Below are positions 1-7,540 of a stretch of DNA of 9,549 nucleotides, piece by piece. The stretch is from contig JAAHIC010000116.1 of the NCBI GenBank assembly GCA_010671965.1, positions 1 to 9,549 of the forward strand, written 5' to 3'. The translations under genes and the position numbers were made by a program. The notes under the pieces were generated by a model. It was given only the letters and a program-made list of their open reading frames with translations, searched no databases and was not told the DNA's origin. The DNA is from Leptolyngbya sp. SIO4C5. Lineage in GTDB: Bacteria; Cyanobacteriota; Cyanobacteriia; Phormidesmidales; Phormidesmidaceae. The stretch's first letter is position 1. The number at the start of each line of letters is the position of its first letter.

Positions 1-1
1 T

Positions 2-196
2 AGTCATCCCCAGTTACTGGTTGCTCAGCCAATGACAACGCCGCTGCCATTGGCTGTAACCGCCAGCCCGCATCATCTCTGGTATCGGCTCGAAAAGTTT
101 CTCAGACATTACGCTCAATATCATCTAGACAGGTCTATTCGCTCAGCCGCGCTGATTGATACCTGTTTTTCTGCAGCCTCACTATCGTTCAACTAA
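2..196 (+). CDS. Doubtful partial open frame, possible C-terminal end of an upstream gene
   Basis: The frame is open from the window edge to a TAA at 194-196, giving 64 residues. It contains a Trp/Tyr/Arg/His-rich middle (HHLWYRLEKFLRHYAQYHL) that does not look like random translation, but I recognise no family and see no conserved motif. If real, it is the C-terminus of a gene that begins outside the window and ends 12 bp before the MFS transporter. An antisense frame over the same bases (about 31 codons, beginning MSEKLFEPIPEMM) is equally unplaced, so the coding strand here is uncertain. No strong promoter or terminator is visible in bases 1-208. The best TTGATA box (156-161) has only a poor -10 partner. 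Confidence 0.2.
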   Translation, partial: SHPQLLVAQPMTTPLPLAVTASPHHLWYRLEKFLRHYAQYHLDRSIRSAALIDTCFSAASLSFN

Positions 197-208
197 ACTT
201 TTTCATCT

Positions 209-1666
209 ATGTTTCAAGAATCTGACGCAGACATGGCAAAAACGGTGGCTGCCACTGATGAGCGCCCTGATCAAGAAGGGGCTGCTCAGATGTCTGCTTG
301 TACCCCAGATTCGCGAAATCAGTCTGAGTCGGCGAGTCAAGCAGCAGCAAACGGCAACAGTCAACCGGCGGTATCGCAGCCAATTAGGGGATTTTGGCCA
401 GTTTTACAGAACGCTAATTTTTTGACCCTCTGGAGTGGTCAGGTGTTCTCGCAGCTAGCCGATAAAGTTTACTTAGTGCTGATGATTGCTATCATCGCTA
501 GCCAGTTTGAAGCACCGGGGCAAACCATCAGCGGCTGGGTTTCAGCCGTCATGATTGCTTTCACCATTCCAGCCGTCTTGTTTGGCTCGCTGGCTGGCGT
601 TTATGTAGATCACTGGGCCAAGAAGCCGGTGCTGGTTGTCACTAATCTGCTGCGGGGTCTGCTGGTAGTCTTGCTGCCGGGACTGCTGTGGCTGTCGCAA
701 GACTGGGGCACCCTCTGGGGTCTGCCGGCAGGATTTTGCTTTCTCCTCGCAACGACTTTTTTGGTGTCCACCCTAACCCAGTTTTTTGCACCTGCAGAGC
801 AAGCGGTTATTCCGCTGGTGGTGAAGCGAGGGAATTTACTTTCAGCCAATTCACTTTATACGACCACGATGATGGCCTCGGTGATCATTGGCTTTGCCGT
901 GGGCGATCCGCTGCTGGCGATCGCCGATCGCCTATTGGCCCCCTTAGATGGTGGCTCAGGACTGGGCAAAGATATTCTAGTAGGCGTTAGCTACGGCATC
1001 GCTGGCCTGCTGCTGCTGCTGCTGCAGCCCCACGAAAAAAGAGAAGCGCAGCAAAGCGATCCCCACGTTTGGCAGGATATTCGAGAAGGTTTGCAGTACA
1101 TAAAGGGGCAGCCTGCTGTCCGTGGCGCTCTGATTCAGCTCGTGCTGCTTTTTTCTGTCTTTGCCGCTTTGGCGGTGCTGGCAGTGCGCCTAGCTGAAGT
1201 CATTACGGTGCTGAAATCCTCCCAGTTTGGCTTTTTGCTGGCGATGGCGGGGGTTGGCATGGCTATAGGCGCAGCGCTGATTGGGCAATTTGGCCAGCGG
1301 TTCGCTCGCAGCCAGCTCAGCATCTTTGGCTCTGCAGGCATCACCACCACGCTGCTGGGGTTGGCATTTTTAGCCGAACAGCTTTGGCTCTGTCTGCTTT
1401 TAATCGGTTTGCTAGGCGTCTTTGCCGCCATTGTAGGCATTCCGATGCAGACGACGATTCAAGAAAAAACGCCTGAGGATATGCGAGGTAAGGTTTTTGG
1501 ACTGCAAAATAATTTAATTAATATTGCTTTAAGTTTGCCATTGGCGCTAGCTGGCGTAGCGGAGACGTTTTTGGGACTGCGCACCGTATTTCTGGCGCTG
1601 GCAGCGCTGGTTGCGGCAGGAGGAATTATTACCTGGTATATTGGCCGTCCCCAACTGACCGCTTGA
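209..1666 (+). CDS. MFS transporter, DHA3 / EntS-like drug or siderophore exporter type
   Basis: Predicted inner-membrane secondary transporter of the major facilitator superfamily, expected to export a small molecule using the proton gradient; the substrate cannot be told from sequence. The 485-residue frame has a hydrophilic, Ser/Gln/Ala-rich N-terminal tail of about 60 residues, then hydrophobic segments from about residue 70 to the C-terminus, consistent with about 12 helices. The motif-A loop is at about 126-139 (GSLAGVYVDHWAKK). FFAPAEQAVIPLVV (192-205) and LLSANSL (210-216), and a second-half loop near 413-434 (MQTTIQEKTPEDMRGKVFG), match the MFS_3/DHA3 pattern. The ATG at 209 has no Shine-Dalgarno sequence. 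An in-frame ATG at 290 is preceded at 8 bases by AAGAAGGGG (273-281) and would give 458 residues with the transport domain intact, so the start is open. Six CTG codons in a row (1007-1024) encode six leucines in one helix. Confidence 0.88.
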   Translation: MFQESDADMAKTVAATDERPDQEGAAQMSACTPDSRNQSESASQAAANGNSQPAVSQPIRGFWPVLQNANFLTLWSGQVFSQLADKVYLVLMIAIIASQFEAPGQTISGWVSAVMIAFTIPAVLFGSLAGVYVDHWAKKPVLVVTNLLRGLLVVLLPGLLWLSQDWGTLWGLPAGFCFLLATTFLVSTLTQFFAPAEQAVIPLVVKRGNLLSANSLYTTTMMASVIIGFAVGDPLLAIADRLLAPLDGGSGLGKDILVGVSYGIAGLLLLLLQPHEKREAQQSDPHVWQDIREGLQYIKGQPAVRGALIQLVLLFSVFAALAVLAVRLAEVITVLKSSQFGFLLAMAGVGMAIGAALIGQFGQRFARSQLSIFGSAGITTTLLGLAFLAEQLWLCLLLIGLLGVFAAIVGIPMQTTIQEKTPEDMRGKVFGLQNNLINIALSLPLALAGVAETFLGLRTVFLALAALVAAGGIITWYIGRPQLTA

Positions 1667-1772
1667 GAATCTGCTGAGAAGCGGCTATATACTTGTTAAG
1701 TTCTCATAAAGTCATGGCTTGACGATTTTTAGTCGACTTTCCTGGCAGCCGTTAGCTATCTCTATTAATTGA

Positions 1773-2924
1773 ATGCACATCGCTTGGCTTGGTAAGAAAT
1801 CTCCTTTTTGCGGCAATGTTACCTATGGTCGGGAGATCACAAATGCCCTACTGGATCGAGGACATCAGGTAACTTTTTTACATTTTGCCCAGCCGGAGGA
1901 GGAGACGCTAAGCGATCGCCCAGATTGTCAAGAGGTTTCGCTGCCCTTCATTTTTAAGTCGCAGATCCTGACAATTCCTTCTTTTCGATCAGGCAAGCTG
2001 CTGGCACAGGCCTTAAAGCGACTCAAGCCTGATATTGTTCATGCTTCGTTAACCCTATCACCGCTCGACTTCCGCCTGCCAGAAATTTGTCAGGAATTGA
2101 GCATTCCACTGGTTGCCACTTTTCATCCGCCCTTTGATCGGCGCCGGCGCAATTTGACCTCTGGCACCCAGCATCTAACCTATCAGATTTATGCGCCCTG
2201 CCTAGCCCATTACGACTGCGTAATTGTCTTTTCTCAGCTTCAGCGAGACTTGTTAGTGAAGCTAGGGGTGCCGGCAGGGCGAGTCAGCGTCATTCCTAAT
2301 GGGGTCGATATTCAGAAATATGCGCCCGGACCTGCGGCAGTCAAGCAGGAGTTTCAGGCTGAGCGGCTGTTTGTTTACCAGGGGAGACTTGCCATTGAGA
2401 AAAACGTGGAGTCTCTACTACGGGGATGGAAGCAGGCCAAACTAGCGCCCAGCAGTAAATTGGTTATTGTAGGCAGCGGGCCTTTAACTGCTTCGCTACG
2501 TGCTTTTTACGGCTCTGCTGAAAACGTGATTTGGCTGGGATTTGTAGCAGACGAGCAGCGGCGCATTGAGATTCTGCGCGGAGCGGACGTGTTTGTGCTG
2601 CCCTCTTTAGTAGAGGGGTTATCTCTCTCGCTGCTAGAGGGTATGGCCTGTGAGGCCGCCTGCATTGCCACCGATGCAGGCGCTGACGGCGAGGTTTTAG
2701 AAAATGGGGCCGGGGTAATTTTAGATACGCAGCGGGTTTCGACCCAGCTCCAGGCATTGCTGCCTGTATTCCAAGATCATCCTGAAATGACCACGCTACT
2801 AGGGCGTAAGGCCCGCCAGCGGGTGCTAGAGCGCTACACCCTAGGCGGCAATATTAGTCAGCTAGAAACGCTCTATGCTGAGATTTTGCGCACTTCGCGG
2901 CTTTATCTGAGTCGGGGAGCCTGA
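1773..2924 (+). CDS. GT4-family glycosyltransferase, possible digalactosyldiacylglycerol synthase (DgdA-like)
   Basis: Retaining glycosyltransferase with a GT-B fold, 383 residues, which is usual for GT4. The N-terminal acceptor domain opens with HIAWLGKKSPFCGNVTYGRE and carries TFHPPFDRRRRNL at about 116-128. The linker has IPNGVD (174-179). The C-terminal donor-binding domain has GRLAIEKN (204-211), VGSGPL (233-238), and the EX7E signature with E281 and E289 in PSLVEGLSLSLLEGMAC. From memory, the GNVTY...REITNAL opening resembles the cyanobacterial DGDG synthase family (Synechocystis slr1508 type), which would add galactose to the thylakoid lipid MGDG. That assignment is inference, and other lipid- or polysaccharide-directed GT4 enzymes remain possible. 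There is no signal peptide, so the protein is cytosolic or peripheral on the membrane. It lies 106 bp after the MFS gene, probably with its own promoter, and ends 9 bp from the convergent obgE stop. The ATG at 1773 lacks a clear ribosome binding site. Confidence 0.85.
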   Translation: MHIAWLGKKSPFCGNVTYGREITNALLDRGHQVTFLHFAQPEEETLSDRPDCQEVSLPFIFKSQILTIPSFRSGKLLAQALKRLKPDIVHASLTLSPLDFRLPEICQELSIPLVATFHPPFDRRRRNLTSGTQHLTYQIYAPCLAHYDCVIVFSQLQRDLLVKLGVPAGRVSVIPNGVDIQKYAPGPAAVKQEFQAERLFVYQGRLAIEKNVESLLRGWKQAKLAPSSKLVIVGSGPLTASLRAFYGSAENVIWLGFVADEQRRIEILRGADVFVLPSLVEGLSLSLLEGMACEAACIATDAGADGEVLENGAGVILDTQRVSTQLQALLPVFQDHPEMTTLLGRKARQRVLERYTLGGNISQLETLYAEILRTSRLYLSRGA

Positions 2925-2933
2925 TAGCGCCCT

Positions 2934-3980
2934 TCAGCCTGACGCAAGCTCACTAGCAGCAGTCAAGGTGGCATCTATTTCAACAGGTTCAGGCTGGTCT
3001 AAAACTTGCCAGACTGCCTGCATTAGCTCGTTTAGGCCGATGCCCGCGACGGCAGAAATGCAAAAGACGGGAGTGTGAGCGATCGCCTCTAACTCAGCCG
3101 CGATCGCGGCTACTGTTTCTGCTGGCATGGCTTCAACTTTGTTGAGCGCTAAAATTTGGGGGCGATCGCCCAGGGTATCACTATAAGCCTCTAGCTCTTG
3201 CTGAATCGTCTGATAGTTGGCCAGCGGTTGCTCAGCAGTCACGTCTACCAAATGCAGCAGGAGCCGGGTGCGCTCGACGTGGCGCAAAAATTCATGGCCT
3301 AGCCCCAAACCTGTATGGGCTCCCGCAATGAGGCCGGGAATATCGGCAAAGACGGTACCATCGCCGGTAGCTTTGCGCACAACGCCTAGATTAGGGACTA
3401 GGGTAGTAAAGGGATAATCAGCAATTTTAGGACGAGCGGAAGATAGGGCCGCAATTAAAGTAGACTTGCCCGCGTTGGGCAGCCCAATAATTCCCACTTC
3501 TGCAATCAGCTTCAGCTCTAGGCGAATGCGACGTTCTTCGCCCGGCAGACCCGGCAATGCTCTTTCGGGTGCCCGATTGCGATTGCTGAGGAAGTGGCGA
3601 TTGCCCAAGCCGCCCTTGCCGCCCTGAGCAACGCAGAGGCTTTGTCCCGGCTGAACCAAGTCTCCCAAAAGTTCGCCCGTTTCAGCATCATAGACAACAG
3701 TGCCGCAGGGAACTTCAATCTGGCGATCGCGCCCGGCCGCGCCAGTCTTGTTTTTAGGTCCGCCGCGCTCTCCGCTGGCCGCTTTGAAGCTATGTGCATA
3801 TTTAAAGTCCAGCAGCGTTTGCAGGTGATTGACTGCTACCAGATAAACTGAGCCACCAGGGCCACCATTGCCGCCAGCAGGCCCGCCCGCTGGCACGTAC
3901 TTTTCACGCCGAAAGGCCACTAGGCCGTCGCCGCCGCTGCCCGCCAGCACCTCTACTTCTGCTTGGTCAATAAACTGCAT
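2934..3980 (-). CDS. obgE: GTPase ObgE/CgtA
   Basis: Essential GTPase of the Obg family that binds the 50S ribosomal subunit and takes part in ribosome maturation and stress control. Residues 1-158 form the glycine-rich Obg fold (for example [20 protein letters not shown] and [10 protein letters not shown]). The G domain follows: G1 GLPNAGKST (166-174), switch [12 protein letters not shown] (189-199), G3 DIPG (213-216), G4 NKVE (280-283, with E in place of the usual D) and G5 SA (309-310). At 348 residues it ends soon after the G domain, so the C-terminal OCT domain found in B. subtilis Obg is absent; the short form is common in cyanobacteria. Its ATG (3978-3980) overlaps the stop of the upstream DUF4168 gene by one base as TAATG. 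No Shine-Dalgarno sequence precedes it, so translation probably depends on coupling. It is the last gene of the minus-strand cluster. Confidence 0.97.
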   Translation of the reverse strand: MQFIDQAEVEVLAGSGGDGLVAFRREKYVPAGGPAGGNGGPGGSVYLVAVNHLQTLLDFKYAHSFKAASGERGGPKNKTGAAGRDRQIEVPCGTVVYDAETGELLGDLVQPGQSLCVAQGGKGGLGNRHFLSNRNRAPERALPGLPGEERRIRLELKLIAEVGIIGLPNAGKSTLIAALSSARPKIADYPFTTLVPNLGVVRKATGDGTVFADIPGLIAGAHTGLGLGHEFLRHVERTRLLLHLVDVTAEQPLANYQTIQQELEAYSDTLGDRPQILALNKVEAMPAETVAAIAAELEAIAHTPVFCISAVAGIGLNELMQAVWQVLDQPEPVEIDATLTAASELASG

Positions 3981-4546
3981 TACTGCTGTAACTCAATCAT
4001 GGCTTGACGAATCTGGGCTTCAAGTGTTGGCTGCTGCTGATGGGCGGCTGTCATCTGGTTGAAACGATTAACGCTCAAACCGTTATTGACCACAATTTCA
4101 GCGGCTTGAGAACAGTAGCCAACCACAATTTCCCTCACCTGGGAGCGGACGCGGCGAGGCACGTTGGGAAGATTGTTGGCATTGGTGCAGGTGAGATTGA
4201 ACTGGCTAGCATCTAAATTTTCTGCCATTAGAATGTCTTTCACTTGGGTATAAGCCGCTGTTCTCAACCTATCCATTTGCAAGACTGCGCGGGCATAGCC
4301 AACTATTTCTTCAGAGGTGATGGTAGCGGGCTGCGATTGTGCCTGTACCGCATTATCAACAACCTGAAAATGAGACTTTTGCCAGTCGATGCGAATGCCG
4401 GACACTAACGAAGCCGCAACCAAAAGGCTGCTAAATGCAGAAACCGAGCGCAGGAACCGCCGACGGAACTGGAACAAACGAGGAGATACTATTTGAATTG
4501 ACATCTGGCGCTCTAGATAACAATTGAAACTATCTTGAAAACTCAT
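3980..4546 (-). CDS. DUF4168 domain-containing exported protein
   Basis: Protein of unknown function, 188 residues. The N-terminus is a basic stretch (RRRFLR, 28-33) followed by a hydrophobic segment at about 34-50 ([17 protein letters not shown]), read as a signal peptide or membrane anchor with a possible cleavage site near VQAQ (67-70). The rest fits the DUF4168 pattern: [20 protein letters not shown] (76-95) near the start and a C-terminal [15 protein letters not shown]...[13 protein letters not shown] helix pair (154-187). Two cysteines (120 and 145) could form a disulfide in the periplasm or thylakoid lumen. Family members are typical of cyanobacteria and some proteobacteria; the role is not known to me. 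GGGG lies about 7 bases before the ATG at 4546. Met15 (4504) is an alternative start that would give a more standard signal-peptide length. The gene sits 58 bp after holA and overlaps obgE by one base. Confidence 0.78.
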   Translation of the reverse strand: MSFQDSFNCYLERQMSIQIVSPRLFQFRRRFLRSVSAFSSLLVAASLVSGIRIDWQKSHFQVVDNAVQAQSQPATITSEEIVGYARAVLQMDRLRTAAYTQVKDILMAENLDASQFNLTCTNANNLPNVPRRVRSQVREIVVGYCSQAAEIVVNNGLSVNRFNQMTAAHQQQPTLEAQIRQAMIELQQ

Positions 4547-4604
4547 AGTTGCCCCAGACCATTCTACTCAAAGTGAAGTTCCGGGAAGCTAATGGTTTTA
4601 TACT
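4547..4604 (-). other. Short spacer between holA and the DUF4168 gene
   Basis: This 58-bp gap, read on the minus strand, contains AGTAGAATGG about 17 bases before the DUF4168 start, which resembles a -10 box, but no credible -35 hexamer sits at the right distance. A small 4+1+4 palindrome (TTCCGGGAA, 4579-4587) has no T-tract and is too short to be called a terminator. Read-through from holA is the simplest view, with a weak internal promoter possible. Confidence 0.25.
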
Positions 4605-5585
4605 TTACTGAAAAAGCTGCGAAATTTCGATAATTTTCGTCTGCAGTGTAGGCATTTCAGCTTTGCCCTGCTTGAGGCTTGCTTCTAATTCTAGAAGCTG
4701 CTGCAGCGTTTGTTGTAGGCTCGGCAGGGAAAGATACCGAACTTCTTTTTGTAGGAAATAAATTCGCTTAGGATTGCTCACCTCAGCCGCCTGGGCGATC
4801 GCCCGCTCGTCGCGCTCACCGGCCTGCATCATAATTTTGACCCAAAGCCAAGTCCGAAACTGACCTACTAGTGTCGATACAATGCGGAGGCTGGGTTCGT
4901 TGCGGTTCACCAGATCGGTGACCAGCTGTAGAGCGTTGGGAGTATCGCCCTGACGCAGGGCAGCCGCTAGCTGCAGGCTGTTTTGCGTATTGACGACTAC
5001 CAGCCTAGCTACGATATCAGCAGCTAGCGGCTGGGGCTGATTACCCTGATAGAGTTTCAGCTTTTCTATTTCATTGACGAGCTGGCGCATATCATTGCCT
5101 ACCGACGCGGCTAGTAGCTCAACGGCGTCTGGGGCTAGGCGCAGCTTGGCCTGCTCAGCGGTCTGACGCACCTGCTGCTGGATCTGCTCAATTTTCCAGG
5201 GGGGGATTTTAGCAAACTCTCGCACTTTGCCATGCTTCTGCAGTAGCTTAGTCGATTTGAGCCGACCGTCTGGCTTTTGGCTATTCGTAAACAGCAAAAC
5301 GCTGCTGTCGGGTATGACCGGTAATGTTCGGGTCAGTTCCTGCAGGGTGGCCTCGCTGCAGCGCTGAAAAATAGGGGCATTGTGTAGCCAAACAACTCGT
5401 TGACCCAGGCCGAAGGGAGGGGTCATGGCCTGGTTTAGCCCCTGGGTGACGTTTTCCGCCTGGTCGGCACTGAGCTTGTCATAGTTGAAGCTGCTCCACT
5501 GAGGATCTAGGCTGCGATCGCACAGTTCTTCGACTGCCCGATCGAGCCGAAAGTCATCATCCCCCCAAAACAAATAAACTGGCAT
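4605..5585 (-). CDS. holA: DNA polymerase III subunit delta (HolA)
   Basis: Delta subunit of the clamp-loader complex, which opens the beta sliding clamp so that it can be placed on primed DNA. Numbered from the ATG at 5585, the protein has 326 residues, a normal length. Domain I starts MPVYLFWGDDDFRLDRAVEEL, the usual delta opening. VLLFTNSQKPDGRLKSTKLL (96-115) matches the segment where the family has its K..D.R..K..K pattern. APDAVELLAASVGNDMRQLV (151-170) with NEIEKLKLY (171-179) is the conserved helix set, and the C-terminal collar helices begin with NSLQLAAAL (202-210). Delta does not hydrolyse ATP, so the missing Walker A is expected. A GTG four codons upstream (5597) extends the frame, but neither start has a good Shine-Dalgarno sequence. 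The ATG agrees with the usual N-terminus and clears the divergent cbiC gene. Confidence 0.93.
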   Translation of the reverse strand: MPVYLFWGDDDFRLDRAVEELCDRSLDPQWSSFNYDKLSADQAENVTQGLNQAMTPPFGLGQRVVWLHNAPIFQRCSEATLQELTRTLPVIPDSSVLLFTNSQKPDGRLKSTKLLQKHGKVREFAKIPPWKIEQIQQQVRQTAEQAKLRLAPDAVELLAASVGNDMRQLVNEIEKLKLYQGNQPQPLAADIVARLVVVNTQNSLQLAAALRQGDTPNALQLVTDLVNRNEPSLRIVSTLVGQFRTWLWVKIMMQAGERDERAIAQAAEVSNPKRIYFLQKEVRYLSLPSLQQTLQQLLELEASLKQGKAEMPTLQTKIIEISQLFQ

Positions 5586-5625
5586 GGCTAAGGTCACAAT
5601 AGGAGAGCAAAAGAGTTTTCGAGTT
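5586..5625. promoter_or_regulatory. Short divergent intergenic region between holA and cbiC, presumed to hold both promoters
   Basis: Only 40 bp separate the preferred starts of the divergent genes holA and cbiC. On the plus strand it contains AGGAG (5601-5605), which is 20 bases before the preferred cbiC start and too far to serve it, and AGAG (5612-5615) at a workable 10 bases. On the minus strand TATTGT resembles a -10 box, with TCGAAA 17 bases upstream, which would give a nearly leaderless holA transcript. These are weak matches. The region is too small for a cobalamin riboswitch, so the promoters may extend into the two coding regions. Confidence 0.3.
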
Positions 5626-6240
5626 ATGGCTTTCCTGTTTCAACATCCGATCCTGCGGCAGAGCTTTGCCATCATTGACGCTGAAATCGGCTCTCATGAC
5701 TTTACTGATAGTGAATATGCAGTCGTGCGCCGCGTAATTCATAGTACGGCTGACTTTGACTTTAAGCAGGAGCTGCAGTTTAGCACAACGGCGATCGCCA
5801 CGGCCAAAACGGCCTTGGCGGCAGGATCTCCGCTGATCTTAGACGTCAATATGATTAAACAGGGAATTCGGACAATGGTTAGCCGTACTTTTCAAAATCC
5901 GGTAGTTGTGGCTGTTGATCAGGCTAAGGCGGCTTTGCCGGGTAAAACCCGAACGGCGACTGGAATGCTGACCTGCTGTCGCCAATACCCCACCGGAATT
6001 TATGTAATTGGCAACGCGCCTACGGCGCTATCGGTGCTGTGCGCAGCGATCGCCGCAGGGACAGTGCAGCCTGCTCTCGTCGTTGGTGTACCTGTGGGTT
6101 TTGTCGGGGTCGAAGCCGCTAAAGCCCAGCTAGCCCACCTAGACGTGCCTCAGATTCTAGTTAACGGTCGCAAAGGGGGATCTAGCGTGGCGGCGGCAAT
6201 TGTCAATGCGCTGCTGGTACTGGCCTGGGAGTCATCATGA
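5626..6240 (+). CDS. cobH: Precorrin-8X / cobalt-precorrin-8 methylmutase (CbiC/CobH)
   Basis: Moves the methyl group from C11 to C12 of the corrin ring, giving hydrogenobyrinate or cobyrinate in vitamin B12 synthesis (called cobH or cbiC according to pathway). The frame has 204 residues from the ATG at 5626, a normal family length. Seen in it: HPILRQSFAIIDAEIG (7-22), the substrate-binding segment YAVVRRVIHSTADF (31-44) with the family's catalytic His at residue 39, DVNMIKQGI, GNAPTAL, and VGVPVGFVGVEAAK with NGRKGGSSVAAAIVNAL near the C-terminus. An ATG at 5584 adds 14 residues not expected in the family and would overlap the divergent holA start, so 5626 is preferred. The stop overlaps the next start as ATGA, so it is translationally coupled to the C5/C15 methyltransferase gene. 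The protein is cytosolic. Confidence 0.95.
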   Translation: MAFLFQHPILRQSFAIIDAEIGSHDFTDSEYAVVRRVIHSTADFDFKQELQFSTTAIATAKTALAAGSPLILDVNMIKQGIRTMVSRTFQNPVVVAVDQAKAALPGKTRTATGMLTCCRQYPTGIYVIGNAPTALSVLCAAIAAGTVQPALVVGVPVGFVGVEAAKAQLAHLDVPQILVNGRKGGSSVAAAIVNALLVLAWESS

Positions 6241-7490
6241 ACTGTCTACCGATACAGGTTGTAGGGGTCGGGGCGGGCGGGGCGGCAGATCTGTCACCCG
6301 CCATTCTGACCGTGATTGAGCAGGCAGAGATACTGGTGGGTAGCGATCGCCATCTAGCCTATTTTCCTGACTGTTCGGCGCAGCGCTGGCCGCTAAGCCC
6401 GTTCCAGGCGGCCCTCGAAGCCATCCGGTCTGAGCGGCAGCAATATCCCCAACGGTCAGTAGTCATTCTGACTTCTGGAGATCCGCTCTTTTTTGGCCTA
6501 GGACGGCTGCTGTTACAGCATTTTGCGGCTGAGGAGTTAGTCTTTCACCCCCACCTAAGTTCTGTGCAGCTCGCCTTCAGTCGGCTCAAAGTTCCCTGGC
6601 AGGAGGCCAAACTGGTGAGCCTCCACGGGCGATCGCTCGACAACTTGCTGCCCCCACTGAAACAGGAAGCCGAAAAGATTGCCGTTCTGACCGATAGCCA
6701 CAATACGCCTGCGGCGATCGCGGAGCTGCTGCTGGCGCTAGCGGCGCCCTACCAGCTTTGGGTGTGCGAAAATCTGGGGGCTAAGTCTGAACGAGTGCGC
6801 TGCTTTTCAGCGGCGGCGGCGACTGAGCAGACCTTTGCGCCGCTCAACCTAGTGATTCTGCTGCGACAGCCCCCGGCTGCGACCCTGAATTTGTCAGCCC
6901 TACCGGGGTTTGGGCTGGCAGATGATTTGTTTTTAAGTTTTCGCGATCGCCCCGGCCTGATAACGAAGCGAGAAGTGCGGATGTTGATTTTGGGTGAACT
7001 GGCCCTCCAGCCCCATCAGGTTGTCTGGGACATCGGGGCCGGGACGGGATCAGTCAGCATCGAAATGGCTCGGCTGCAGCCCAGCGCCAAGGTGTATGCC
7101 ATTGAAAAAACGGCGGCAGGGGCCGCCCTGATTCAGCAAAACTGTCAGCGTTTTGAGACTCAGACTGTCGAGTTAATTGCCCAGGCGGCCCCTGCCGCCC
7201 TGGCAGCGCTGCCAGATCCCGATCGCGTATTTGTGGGCGGCAGCGGCGGCTATCTGACCGATATTTTGCAGGTCAGCTCTCAGCGACTCAAACCCGGCGG
7301 CCTTATTGTGCTGGCTCTAGCAACGCTAGAACACCTCGGCACTGTCCTTGCCTGGCGGCAGCAGCATAGACCAGACTGGCGCTATCGGCTGCTGCAGGCC
7401 CAGCTTTCCCGTTCTATTGGTGTAGCCGCTCTGACCCGGTGGACGCCGCTCAATCCGGTAACACTGGTCATTTTCAGTCGCAGTCCCTAA
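6237..7490 (+). CDS. cobL: Bifunctional cobalt-precorrin-7 (C5)-methyltransferase / cobalt-precorrin-6B (C15)-methyltransferase, CbiET (CobL)
   Basis: Fused enzyme of cobalamin synthesis that methylates the ring at C5 and C15 with S-adenosylmethionine and removes the C12 acetate carboxyl. Residues 1-210 are the CbiE half, a tetrapyrrole methylase domain: VVGVGAGGAADLSP (8-21), SDRHLAYF (36-43), LTSGDPLFFGLGR (78-90) and LTDSHNTPAAIAELLL (151-166). A linker with KREVR (244-248) leads into the CbiT half, a Rossmann-type SAM domain: VWDIGAGTGSVSIEMARL (263-280) with the GxGxG loop, AIEK (288-291), and VFVGGSGGYLTDIL (331-344) followed by LKPGGLIVLALATLE. At 417 residues it is the complete fused form. 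The start ATGA overlaps the cobH stop by 4 bases. Its substrates and products place it directly before CobH in the pathway. Confidence 0.95.
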   Translation: MNCLPIQVVGVGAGGAADLSPAILTVIEQAEILVGSDRHLAYFPDCSAQRWPLSPFQAALEAIRSERQQYPQRSVVILTSGDPLFFGLGRLLLQHFAAEELVFHPHLSSVQLAFSRLKVPWQEAKLVSLHGRSLDNLLPPLKQEAEKIAVLTDSHNTPAAIAELLLALAAPYQLWVCENLGAKSERVRCFSAAAATEQTFAPLNLVILLRQPPAATLNLSALPGFGLADDLFLSFRDRPGLITKREVRMLILGELALQPHQVVWDIGAGTGSVSIEMARLQPSAKVYAIEKTAAGAALIQQNCQRFETQTVELIAQAAPAALAALPDPDRVFVGGSGGYLTDILQVSSQRLKPGGLIVLALATLEHLGTVLAWRQQHRPDWRYRLLQAQLSRSIGVAALTRWTPLNPVTLVIFSRSP

Positions 7491-7540
7491 GCAGTGCTGC
7501 TTTAATGGTAATTTTGTCATTAGTGATAAATAAATTGGCG

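Noticed and set aside
156..185. Possible promoter TTGATA/CACTAT upstream of the MFS gene
   Set aside because: The -10 candidate matches only three of six consensus positions with an 18-bp spacer; not enough to annotate.
1007..1024. Six tandem CTG triplets as a possible microsatellite
   Set aside because: They are in frame and encode leucines of a transmembrane helix. Six copies in a leucine-rich membrane protein need no special explanation, though slippage is possible.
610..1440. Antisense and out-of-frame open frames inside the MFS gene (610-849 minus, 688-990 plus, 1135-1440 minus)
   Set aside because: They lie wholly within a well-supported transporter gene, have no family motifs, and their composition is what antisense or shifted reading of GC-rich hydrophobic codons gives.
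1708..1740. AAAGTC (1708-1713) and GACTTT (1735-1740) as a terminator or operator between the MFS and GT4 genes
   Set aside because: The arms are only 6 bp with a 21-base spacer and no T-tract follows, so chance is likely. No convincing promoter hexamers were found in this gap either.
2925..2933. Bidirectional terminator between the GT4 and obgE stops
   Set aside because: Only 9 bp separate the stop codons and no hairpin is visible. Transcripts probably end within the opposite gene.
3217..4062. Open frames opposite or shifted within obgE (3217-3417, 3518-3799, 3594-3851, 3868-4062)
   Set aside because: All overlap the strongly conserved Obg and G domains; their translations show low-complexity Ala/Ser/Pro/Arg bias without motifs.
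5557..5742. Minus-strand open frame across the holA-cobH junction
   Set aside because: It overlaps the conserved starts of both divergent genes and carries no recognisable domain.
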